Made by a program: the position numbers and the translations under genes. Shown here piece after piece: positions 9,083-16,935 of a stretch of 64,000 nucleotides of DNA; the first letter of the stretch is position 1, and each line of letters starts with the position of its first letter. The stretch spans positions 248,001 through 312,000 of the forward strand of contig NZ_RJUE01000002.1 in assembly GCF_024343735.1 (NCBI RefSeq), read 5' to 3'. Under the pieces are notes generated by a model. That model was not told the origin of the DNA. It worked only from the letters and a program-made list of their open reading frames with translations, and searched no databases. The DNA comes from Lacihabitans sp. CCS-44. GTDB lineage: Bacteria; Bacteroidota; Bacteroidia; Cytophagales; Spirosomataceae.

Positions 9083-9802
9083 ATGGACGAACAATTTGAT
9101 GATATTGAAAAAACGCTTTGGGTGCAATTGGGCAAAATGCCAGTTCCTGAGCCAAGCAAAGATGTGAAAACTCGTTTTCATGCCATGCTCGATACTTTCA
9201 AGGCGGAAGAAGAAGCCAAAAAAGAAGGTTTGTTTCAAACAATAGTTGAACGTTTCAAATCGCTATTTGCTTATAAGCCAGCATACAATTGGGCTTATGC
9301 CATGATACTCATTGTAATCAGTAGCAGTGCAGGATATTTTATTGGAAAACCCAACACCGAAGTTGCCGCCAACCACAATGAAGTCAAAAGATTGTCGTCA
9401 GAAGTACAAGATATGAAGCAGATGATGATGCTCTCTATGCTCGAAAATCCTGTTGCTACTGAGCGACTAAAAGCCGTAAGTTACACACAAGAACTAAATA
9501 ATGTTGACGACCAAGTGGTAGATGCACTGCTGACAACGCTCAATTTCGACCAAAACGAGAACGTACGCCTCGTTACACTCGAAGCCTTGATTCAGTTGGC
9601 AGAAAATCCCAAAGTACGTGAGGGCTTGGTACAATCGCTTCTTACACAAGATTCACCTTTGATGCAAGTCGCATTGGCCGATGCGATGGTGAAACTACAA
9701 GAGAAGCGTTCTGTCAAACAATTTAAGGAGATGCTCAGAAAAGAAAACCTCAATGATGCCGTGAAAGGTAAAATAGAGAAAACGATTCTGGTGCTGTCAT
9801 AA
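9083..9802 (+). CDS. Putative membrane anti-sigma factor with HEAT repeats
   Basis: A 239-residue protein with an acidic cytoplasmic N-terminus (about 1-70) and one transmembrane helix near residues 72-92 (WAYAMILIVISSSAGYFIG). A coiled, Met-rich stretch and an alpha-helical HEAT-like repeat region of about 110 residues follow (VVDALLTTLNFDQNENVR, then LVTLEALIQLAENPKVREG). The gene sits 62 bases after the sigma factor on the same strand. This position and topology are those of anti-sigma factors in Bacteroidota; direct binding is inferred. The HEAT part would lie outside the inner membrane and could sense a periplasmic partner. Confidence 0.75.
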   Translation: MDEQFDDIEKTLWVQLGKMPVPEPSKDVKTRFHAMLDTFKAEEEAKKEGLFQTIVERFKSLFAYKPAYNWAYAMILIVISSSAGYFIGKPNTEVAANHNEVKRLSSEVQDMKQMMMLSMLENPVATERLKAVSYTQELNNVDDQVVDALLTTLNFDQNENVRLVTLEALIQLAENPKVREGLVQSLLTQDSPLMQVALADAMVKLQEKRSVKQFKEMLRKENLNDAVKGKIEKTILVLS

Positions 9803-9834
9803 GAAGGTTCAAAATACAAAATCAAAACAAAATT

Positions 9835-10686
9835 ATGAAAAAGCTAATTATACCGATATTATCGGTACTGGTAATCTCATGCACAAATTCAAGTGCTCAA
9901 GACACCAAATTTCAAGAGAAAATAAACAAAGAGTTCACCGTTTTACCCAATAGCGTGTTGGCTGTTTACAACATCGACGGCCACATAAAAGTGGAGGGTT
10001 ATGATGGAAACAAAGTACTAATTGAAGTTGACAAAACAATCTCCGGTAAAACAAACGAGATTATGGAGCAAGGAAAGAGGGAATTCAGGTTAGAGTTTGA
10101 GCAAAAAGATGATAGTGTAATTGTTTACATTGCCGAGCCATGGGACTCTCGCCCAAAAACCAACAGATGGAACAATGACCAGAGAAAAATTCATTATCAC
10201 CACAATCTCAATTTTACAATAAAAGTACCTAAAACTCTGAACCTGTCTGTCTCGACTATAAATAATGGTGATATAGTGGTGAATGATGTAGAAGGGTTTA
10301 TGAAAGTGAACAATATCAATGGGAAAATCACCGTAAATAATGCAAAAAATGCTAATGAAATTCATACCATCAATGGCGATGTTAACATCAATTACGTAGC
10401 TTTGCCACCTGATAATTCACAATATTATACACTGAACGGCAAGTTGACAGTGGTTTTTCCAGATAACCTCTCAGCAGATTGTTCTTTCAAAAGTTTTAAT
10501 GGCGAGTTTTATACAGACTTTGAAAACATAGAAAAATTACCTTCAAAAATCACAAAAACTACCAAAGAAAATGAAGGAGGTACCGTACACAAACTCAACA
10601 AAGGCAGTGCCATAAGAATTGGAAGCGGCGGTAAAAATCTTAAATTCGAGACTTTCAACGGAAATATTTATATCAAAAAATCGTAA
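9835..10686 (+). CDS. DUF4097 family lipoprotein
   Basis: A 283-residue protein with a lipoprotein signal peptide whose lipobox ends VLVISC (Cys near residue 16), so it should be membrane-anchored in the envelope. The rest is a DUF4097-type beta-strand repeat domain with recurring short units such as NNGDIVVNDVEG, NINGKITVNNA, TINGDVNINY and TFNGNIYIKK, likely forming a right-handed beta stack. The molecular role is not known. It lies 32 bases after the anti-sigma gene and is followed by a paralog, so it is probably controlled by the upstream ECF factor. Confidence 0.85.
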   Translation: MKKLIIPILSVLVISCTNSSAQDTKFQEKINKEFTVLPNSVLAVYNIDGHIKVEGYDGNKVLIEVDKTISGKTNEIMEQGKREFRLEFEQKDDSVIVYIAEPWDSRPKTNRWNNDQRKIHYHHNLNFTIKVPKTLNLSVSTINNGDIVVNDVEGFMKVNNINGKITVNNAKNANEIHTINGDVNINYVALPPDNSQYYTLNGKLTVVFPDNLSADCSFKSFNGEFYTDFENIEKLPSKITKTTKENEGGTVHKLNKGSAIRIGSGGKNLKFETFNGNIYIKKS

Positions 10687-10687
10687 G

Positions 10688-10704
10688 GCAATTTTTCAAA
10701 TTGC
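10688..10704. other. Short intercistronic hairpin
   Basis: GCAATTT, TTC, AAATTGC form a seven-base perfect stem with a three-base loop just after the stop of the first DUF4097 gene. There is no clear T tract, so partial attenuation or mRNA stabilisation between the two cistrons is as likely as termination. Confidence 0.45.
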
Positions 10705-10724
10705 TTTGCAAAACAAACAAAAAA

Positions 10725-11549
10725 ATGAAAATAAATAAGATAATATTCGCAGTTCTAATGCTATTTGTAGCAATACCCTTTTTGGCTCAGAGTCAAGAAA
10801 AAGAACAACTGACTATTCCATTGTCAGACCCAAATAAAGAAGGAAAACTAAATGTTGGCATCATCAGTGGTTCCATAAAAGTGATTGGTTATGCAGGAAA
10901 AGAAGTTATTATTGATGCCATTTCGGTAGAAAAAAATAATAAAAAATATGGCCAAGAATCAGAAGGAATGAAAAAAATAAATTCAAATGATGGTTTTGAG
11001 CTAACAGCAAAAGAAAAAAATAACACGGTGAATGTGGGTGTAGATAATGTAAATATGCACATCAACATCACCATCAAAGTACCACATAAGTTTTCGCTCA
11101 AAGTGAGCACGATTAACAATGGTGATATTTCGGTAGAAAATGTAATTGGAAACCTCGAAATAAGCAACATAAACGGCTTTATAAAGATGAAAAACGTGGG
11201 TGGTTCGGTAGTGGCCAACACCATCAATAAAGACATTGTGGTGAACTTTACCGAGATTACTCCTAACACACCAATGGCCTTCACAACCCTCAACGGCAAG
11301 GTAGATGTTACGTTTCCTAGCTCGTTGAAAGCGAATGTAAAACTCAAAACAGATATGGGTGAGGTATTTACTGATTTTGACATTGATTTAGACAAAGCAC
11401 CTACCAAAATAAATCAGTCAATTGACAAAGAAAATGGTCTATACAAAATCAAAAAAGACGATTGGACTTACGGCAAAATAAACGGTGGAGGTTCAGAGAT
11501 TATGATGAAAACCATGCAAGGAAATATCTATATCCGAAAAATTAAATAA
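10725..11549 (+). CDS. DUF4097 family secreted protein
   Basis: A 274-residue paralog of the preceding gene. The start is the ATG at 10725 because it directly precedes a signal peptide (MKINKIIFAVLMLFVAIPFLAQ); the upstream TTG at 10701 would add eight residues before it. It has a cleavable leader rather than a lipobox. The body has the DUF4097 beta-repeat pattern: NNGDISVENVIG, NINGFIKMKNVGG, TLNGKVDVTF and the terminal MQGNIYIRK. It is probably a soluble or surface envelope protein made together with the lipoprotein paralog. Function is unknown. Confidence 0.85.
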   Translation: MKINKIIFAVLMLFVAIPFLAQSQEKEQLTIPLSDPNKEGKLNVGIISGSIKVIGYAGKEVIIDAISVEKNNKKYGQESEGMKKINSNDGFELTAKEKNNTVNVGVDNVNMHINITIKVPHKFSLKVSTINNGDISVENVIGNLEISNINGFIKMKNVGGSVVANTINKDIVVNFTEITPNTPMAFTTLNGKVDVTFPSSLKANVKLKTDMGEVFTDFDIDLDKAPTKINQSIDKENGLYKIKKDDWTYGKINGGGSEIMMKTMQGNIYIRKIK

Positions 11550-11601
11550 TTAATACGCTAAGTGCAACGTTCCTAAAAAAAACGTATCATTAACCACCTT
11601 T

Positions 11602-11658
11602 ATAGGTCTACTGAATTTTGCTAAAAGCCTTCCTTTAACAATCCTTTAGTAGACCTAT
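11602..11658. repeat. 11-bp perfect inverted repeat with a 35-base spacer
   Basis: ATAGGTCTACT (11602-11612) and AGTAGACCTAT (11648-11658) are exact reverse complements separated by 35 bases, between the DUF4097 gene and the DUF5916 gene. The right arm is followed by TTAGTG rather than a T tract. It could be a terminator-like stem or a pair of half-sites for a regulator. Confidence 0.55.
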
Positions 11659-11717
11659 TTAGTGAATTGTACAAAATTGATTGTTGATTGCCCAGATCAC
11701 TTTATGAAAAAACTATT

Positions 11718-14189
11718 ATGAAAAAGTTAAGCTTACTATTTTTAGTAATGCAGGTGAGTTATGCCTCATTTGCTCAAATTATCCCCAAAGTAATCGATGC
11801 CAAACGTACCAACAAGGTGGTTTCAATTGATGGAAAACTCAATGAGCAAGCCTGGGGCGACGCATCCAAATTAGATGATTTTACCGAATTCCGCCCAGTA
11901 ATTGGCAGAAAAGAAAGACCAGAAATTCGTACCGAGGCGTTTATTATGTACGACGACGCGGGTATTTATTTTGGCGGAACTTGTTTCGAAAGCACTCCCG
12001 ATTCTATATCTAGAGAACTTTCAGGACGTGATGGTTTCGGTGCCAACGACTACATCGGCCTTATTTTTGATACTTACCACGACAATCTCAATGGTTTTGA
12101 ATATTTCGTTACGCCCTTAGGCGAGCAATGGGATGCCAAAATGACCTCGAATCAAAACTCAAACAATGGTGGTGAAGACTTTGCTTGGAACGCCGTTTGG
12201 CAAAGTGCAGTAGTGATTCATGAAAAAGGCTGGACTTTCGAGATTTTCTTGCCATATTCTGCCATTCGTTTTAGTAAAGATAAAGTACAAGACTGGGGGC
12301 TGAATATTACTCGCAGACGTAGAAAAGTTGAAACTCAAAACACCTGGTCTGCCATAGACCCCAACAAAAATGGATTTCTGACACAAGAAGGCCTTTGGAA
12401 AGGTATAACAGACATAAAACCCCCGCTTCGTTTACAGCTTTATCCCTATTTTTCGGTTTATCAGAATCACTTCCCGGCCGATGTTGCCGACCAAAAAAAC
12501 TGGACAAGCCAAGTGTCTGGTGGAATGGATATGAAGCTAGGCCTAAGCCAAGCTTTTACACTCGACGCAACACTTATTCCAGACTTTGGGCAAGTGCAAA
12601 GCGATAATCAAGTGCTAAACCTGACTCCTTTTGAAGTGAAATTCAACGAAAATAGGCAATTTTTTACTGAAGGAACCGAACTCTTTAGTAAGGGAAATCT
12701 CTTTTATTCAAGAAGAATTGGTGGGACACCCATCAACCTTTACGATGCTTATGACGCCGTAAAACCAGGTGAAGAAGTATTAAGAAATCCTTCAGAGTCA
12801 AAGTTGATAAATGCATCAAAAATTTCAGGCAGAACCAGTAAAGGGCTTGGAATCGGGCTTTTGAATGCCATCACTAAGCCTCAATTTGCAACCATTCAAA
12901 ACAACGAATCTGGCGAAATAAGGAAGTACGAAACCGACCCAACGACCAATTACAATATTTTTGTTTTGGATCAAAACCTCAAGCACAATTCGTCGGTGAG
13001 TTTTATCAATACAAGTGTTTTGAGAGGAAGTAATGAGTACAATGCCAATGTAAGTTCAGCTCTTTTTAGCCTAAACGATAAGAAAAACAATTATAATTTT
13101 TCAGGAAATACAGCCATTAGTCATTTAGATTTTAAGAGTGCTGATAAAGATAACTCTACTGGCTATAGTCATAATTTTGGTTTTGGCAAAACTAGCGGCA
13201 GGTTTCAGTTTAGAGCTTCGCAAGAATTAACAGACACCAAGTACACGAGCAATGACTTGGGATATTTTACCAATAACAATTTCATAAATCACTATGCCTA
13301 TGTAGGTTATCGCTTCATAAAACCCAAAGGCTGGTATAACCGCATGAACTTCAACCTGAATCTAAACTCTAGCCATTTGTTTTCAAAAATTGGCGATATA
13401 GATACAAAATATCAGAATTCAAGAATCAATTTCAACTTCAATGCCCAGCACAAAAAGATTTTCTGGTTTGGTGTTTTCTCAAACTTTCAACCTACACACA
13501 ACGATTTTTACGAACCTCGTGTGGCTGGCAGAGTTTTCAAAAGAGGCAATAGTTTGGGTGTAGGCACTTGGTTTGAAACCAACAATGCTAAGAAATACTC
13601 GGGATATGCGGAGATATTTGGTCGTAAATATTTCAACTTTTATAACCTTAATCTCTCAGAAACTAGCTTCAGCCATAACTATCGTTTCAATTCTAAATTT
13701 TCTGTCCGTCATGGCATGCACATTACTTCTCACAATAAGGGCTTAGGATTTACGACCATTATAGATGACAAGTCGATTTTTGCTCTTAGAAAAGTGAAAT
13801 CAATCGAGAACACGCTCAATCTCAAGTACAATTTTACCAATAAAATGGGATTGACTTTCAGAACAAGGCATTATGCAAGTGTGGTGAACAACAGGGAATT
13901 TTACGAATTGATTGAAGACGGACTATTGTCTAAAAGAACCGATATAACTCAAAACCTCGACAGAAACGTTAATTATTTTAATATTGACATGGTTTACACA
14001 TGGCAATTTGCCCCGGGAAGTTTCATGAATGTGGTTTGGAAAAATGCTACAGTTCATAGCTCTGACAATGCCAAAGTTGCATATTTGGAAAACCTCCAAA
14101 ACACGCTCCAGTCTGAACAAAACAATAACATTTCGTTGAAGGTGATATATTTTCTTGACTACCTGACTATTAAGAAATTGGTAAAATAG
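11718..14189 (+). CDS. DUF5916 domain outer-membrane protein with CBM9-like N-terminus
   Basis: An 823-residue protein starting at the second ATG (11718), which immediately precedes a signal peptide ending near SYASFAQ. Residues about 25-220 form a CBM9-like beta-sandwich (VVSIDGKLNEQAWGDASKL, FIMYDDAGIYFGG). The remaining roughly 580 residues match the DUF5916 pattern, rich in aromatic alternating strands typical of an outer-membrane beta-barrel (LDATLIPDFGQVQSDNQV, FNENRQFFTEG). Family members are common in Bacteroidota and are of uncertain function. The gene stands alone between the sigma/DUF4097 operon and a permease. Confidence 0.88.
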   Translation: MKKLSLLFLVMQVSYASFAQIIPKVIDAKRTNKVVSIDGKLNEQAWGDASKLDDFTEFRPVIGRKERPEIRTEAFIMYDDAGIYFGGTCFESTPDSISRELSGRDGFGANDYIGLIFDTYHDNLNGFEYFVTPLGEQWDAKMTSNQNSNNGGEDFAWNAVWQSAVVIHEKGWTFEIFLPYSAIRFSKDKVQDWGLNITRRRRKVETQNTWSAIDPNKNGFLTQEGLWKGITDIKPPLRLQLYPYFSVYQNHFPADVADQKNWTSQVSGGMDMKLGLSQAFTLDATLIPDFGQVQSDNQVLNLTPFEVKFNENRQFFTEGTELFSKGNLFYSRRIGGTPINLYDAYDAVKPGEEVLRNPSESKLINASKISGRTSKGLGIGLLNAITKPQFATIQNNESGEIRKYETDPTTNYNIFVLDQNLKHNSSVSFINTSVLRGSNEYNANVSSALFSLNDKKNNYNFSGNTAISHLDFKSADKDNSTGYSHNFGFGKTSGRFQFRASQELTDTKYTSNDLGYFTNNNFINHYAYVGYRFIKPKGWYNRMNFNLNLNSSHLFSKIGDIDTKYQNSRINFNFNAQHKKIFWFGVFSNFQPTHNDFYEPRVAGRVFKRGNSLGVGTWFETNNAKKYSGYAEIFGRKYFNFYNLNLSETSFSHNYRFNSKFSVRHGMHITSHNKGLGFTTIIDDKSIFALRKVKSIENTLNLKYNFTNKMGLTFRTRHYASVVNNREFYELIEDGLLSKRTDITQNLDRNVNYFNIDMVYTWQFAPGSFMNVVWKNATVHSSDNAKVAYLENLQNTLQSEQNNNISLKVIYFLDYLTIKKLVK

Positions 14190-14231
14190 AATTTTACAGT
14201 CATTTTATAATGTCCGAAGATGTACCGCAAA

Positions 14232-14247
14232 TGTCCATTTTTGGACA
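14232..14247. promoter_or_regulatory. Palindromic upstream element TGTCCATTTTTGGACA
   Basis: A near-perfect 16-base palindrome, extended by flanking AAA/TTT to a nine-base stem, ending 53 bases before the GG of a sigma-54-like element. The related sequence TGTTCGTTTTCGGACG lies 54 bases before the equivalent element of the other solitary permease; all four differences are transitions. The conserved position argues for a regulator-binding site. The T run after it means a terminator for the upstream DUF5916 gene is also possible. Confidence 0.6.
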
Positions 14248-14298
14248 TTTTTTTTGTTATATTATATTTTGAATACTAATTATCAGTGAGTTATGACT

Positions 14299-14314
14299 TT
14301 GGCATAGGATTGGA
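14299..14314 (+). promoter_or_regulatory. Sigma-54-like promoter TTGGCATAGGATTGGA
   Basis: The spacing GG-N10-GA resembles the -24/-12 promoter (TGGCAC-N5-TTGC) except that the -12 dinucleotide is GA, not GC. It aligns in 13 of 17 positions, including the next base, with the element at 21222. Transcription would begin near 14325, about 120 bases before the permease start. Confidence 0.5.
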
Positions 14315-14330
14315 TATTAAATATTAAATT

Positions 14331-14348
14331 ATGAAAAACTGTCTCTAA
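14331..14348 (+). other. Mini-ORF MKNCL with a hairpin overlapping its stop
   Basis: ATGAAAAACTGTCTCTAA encodes five residues a few bases downstream of the predicted transcription start. Its stop codon lies in the left arm of a small hairpin, CTAAG-TTTTG-CTTAG (14345-14359). The same arrangement occurs at 21256-21326. It may be a leader peptide or a chance ORF. Confidence 0.35.
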
Positions 14349-14447
14349 GTTTTGCTTAGCGTCAATAAAAAGTACAAGAAATGCCCATGAGGATTGATTG
14401 TTTTTTGACCAAACACAATCATAATTTTTATGCAAACTAACAAAATT

Positions 14448-16841
14448 ATGATAAAGAATTACATCAAAATCGCCTGGAGAAGCCTTGTGCACAACAAAGT
14501 GTATTCGCTTATCAACATCGTTGGTTTGTCTATAGGATTATCAGCGGCCATTTTGATTTTGCTATATGTAAAAGACGAGATAAGTTACGACAGATTTCAT
14601 ACTCAATCACCGAATATTTATCGTGTCGTAAGTGATTGGTATCACCCCGATGGTTCAATTGGGCATCGCGATGGAATGTCGAGTAATTTGCAAGGGCCTA
14701 TTTTTAAAACTAAAATACCTGAAATCGAGGCGTTTGTTAGGTATTCAAGTGTTTTTCGAGATATTAGAGCCAAAGGCGAAGTCAAAGGGTACGAAATGAA
14801 CTACACCGATAGCAATTTCTTCTCAGTTTTTGATTTTCCGATGCTGGCTGGAGACCCTAAAACGGCTCTTGTAAAACCTATGTCGGTGGTAATTTCAGAA
14901 GAAATGGCCCTTAAATTTTTCAATTCAGTTGAAGTAGTTGGGAAAACCCTTGAAATCAGCAGCGACAATCAATTTACGCCATATTTGATAACGGGTGTAA
15001 CTAAAAAATGTCCTGAGAACAGTTCAATAAAATTTCATTTCCTGTTGCCCAAATTCGTAAATCCCGAAGAAACTGCTGCTACCGAATGGTGGTTCAATTT
15101 CTCGTACCACACTTTTGTTTTATTAAATCCGAAGGCCAACATTGCCAATGTGGTCAAAAAAATGAAAGAAATCAATGCATCAGATGCCGCACAAGCCAAC
15201 AAAATCATTTTAGAAAAATATGAAATCAAAGACAAGGTGGTATTTAATCTGCAACGTTTGCAAGACATTCACCTCAGTACCGATTTGCCAGCCCAATATG
15301 GACTATTAGAAGCCAGTAATCCCACTTACAGCTATATTTTATCGGCCATTACTTTGTTTATTTTGCTGATTGCTTGTATCAATTTTGTTAATCTTACAGT
15401 AGCTCGTTCGCTGAAAAGAGCCAAAGAAATAGGTGTCAGAAAAGTGGTGGGAAGTAGCCGAAAACAATTAATTTGGCAGTTTTTAGGAGAGTCTTTCTTC
15501 CTTAGTTTTATAGCTTTTACCTTGGCTATTTTAGTTGTTCAATTGATTCTCCCAACTTTCAACCAATTGGCTAACAAATCACTTTCTATTTCTTATCTTT
15601 TTGATGCTCAACTACTTTTGGGATATTTCTTAGTGTTTGTCGTAACTTCTTTTTTGGCCGGATTTTATCCTGCCATGGTACTTTCGGGCTATAGTCCCGT
15701 CAAGACACTTTATGGACAAATGATGTTTTCAGGCAAAAGTTATTTGCAAAAGTCTTTGGTGATATTGCAATTCGCCTTGGCCTCTTTTCTTATCATCCTT
15801 TCGTTTAGTTTTTATTCTCATTTCAACTTTCTCATCAACAAAGACTTAGGCTATGATGACAGCAATACCATAATGGTTGAAAAATGGGATTTGACCAAAC
15901 AAAATGCAGAAGTTTTAAAAGAACAGCTCCTTAAAAATCCTAATATTTTGCAACTAGCTCCAAAGAACGGCGAAAACTGGGAAGATTTGGGTAAAATAAA
16001 TGGTGGACAAAAACTCAATTTTGGACTAGGAATTATAGATGAAGAATTCCTTCCATTGTATAAAATCCCGCTTGTTAGAGGTCGAAATTTTTCAAAAGAT
16101 TTTCCAACCGATTCTACTCAGTCGGTATTGGTCAATGAAACATTTGTAAAAAAAGCCAACTGGAAAAATCCGCTTGGGCAAATAGTTGATTACCCTATCA
16201 ACAGCGGCCGAAAATATCAGGTAGTTGGTATTGTAAAAGACTATCATTACCAATCACTTAACACCGAAATCAAACCGCAGATGTTTGTCATGCAAAGCAC
16301 AGGTTTTGGATTTTTGAATATCAAAATAAAACCCAACACAGAAACGGCAAGTATTGTGTTCATAGAAAAGACTTTCAAAGATTTATTCCCGATGAATGCT
16401 TTTGTATATAAATTTAAAGATTTAGAAAACCAAAAAGCCTATGAATCCGAGCAAAAATGGAAACAAATTATGCTTTTTGGAGCAATTTTAACCATTTTTA
16501 TTTCTTGTATTGGCTTGTTTGGTTTGGCTACACTGTCGGCTGAAAAACGCACGAAAGAAATAGGCGTGAGAAAAGTGATGGGAGCCTCGGTGACAAGTAT
16601 AGTAAAATTGCTTTCTACCGATTTCTTAAAATTGGTGAGTTTGTCGTTTATCATTTCATTTCCTTTGGCATATTTGGCCAGTCAAAAATGGCTTGAAAAC
16701 TATCCATACAGAGAAGTCTTCAACTGGTGGATATTTGGAATTACAGCCATCACAACCATCGCTATTGCCTTGCTCACAGTTGGTTGGCAAGCCATCAGAG
16801 CGGCCTTGATGAATCCTGTGAAGAGTTTGAAGGTGGAGTGA
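14448..16841 (+). CDS. FtsX/MacB-type ABC transporter permease
   Basis: A 797-residue paralog of the left-edge permeases. The ATG at 14448 is chosen because MIKNYIKIAWRS matches the other paralogs; an in-frame ATG at 14430 would add six residues. The N-terminal helix lies near residues 20-40, the first FtsX block begins near 294 (KEIGVRKVVG), and the second near 671 (KEIGVRKVMG). It ends NPVKSLKVE. It stands alone, with its own sigma-54-like upstream region shared with the permease at 21352, and ends at a strong hairpin. No ATPase partner is nearby and the substrate is unknown. Confidence 0.93.
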   Translation: MIKNYIKIAWRSLVHNKVYSLINIVGLSIGLSAAILILLYVKDEISYDRFHTQSPNIYRVVSDWYHPDGSIGHRDGMSSNLQGPIFKTKIPEIEAFVRYSSVFRDIRAKGEVKGYEMNYTDSNFFSVFDFPMLAGDPKTALVKPMSVVISEEMALKFFNSVEVVGKTLEISSDNQFTPYLITGVTKKCPENSSIKFHFLLPKFVNPEETAATEWWFNFSYHTFVLLNPKANIANVVKKMKEINASDAAQANKIILEKYEIKDKVVFNLQRLQDIHLSTDLPAQYGLLEASNPTYSYILSAITLFILLIACINFVNLTVARSLKRAKEIGVRKVVGSSRKQLIWQFLGESFFLSFIAFTLAILVVQLILPTFNQLANKSLSISYLFDAQLLLGYFLVFVVTSFLAGFYPAMVLSGYSPVKTLYGQMMFSGKSYLQKSLVILQFALASFLIILSFSFYSHFNFLINKDLGYDDSNTIMVEKWDLTKQNAEVLKEQLLKNPNILQLAPKNGENWEDLGKINGGQKLNFGLGIIDEEFLPLYKIPLVRGRNFSKDFPTDSTQSVLVNETFVKKANWKNPLGQIVDYPINSGRKYQVVGIVKDYHYQSLNTEIKPQMFVMQSTGFGFLNIKIKPNTETASIVFIEKTFKDLFPMNAFVYKFKDLENQKAYESEQKWKQIMLFGAILTIFISCIGLFGLATLSAEKRTKEIGVRKVMGASVTSIVKLLSTDFLKLVSLSFIISFPLAYLASQKWLENYPYREVFNWWIFGITAITTIAIALLTVGWQAIRAALMNPVKSLKVE

Positions 16842-16850
16842 AAGTATTTT

Positions 16851-16894
16851 TAACTCAAAATAAAAAATCTGCTGCAACGTTTTATTTTGAGTTA
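16851..16894. terminator. Strong 15-bp hairpin terminator
   Basis: TAACTCAAAATAAAA (16851-16865) is the exact reverse complement of TTTTATTTTGAGTTA (16880-16894), with a 14-base loop. It begins about ten bases after the permease stop and should terminate transcription from the left. Confidence 0.7.
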
Positions 16895-16935
16895 AACCAT
16901 AAATGTTCTATTCTTGCATAACAAACACATTAAAC

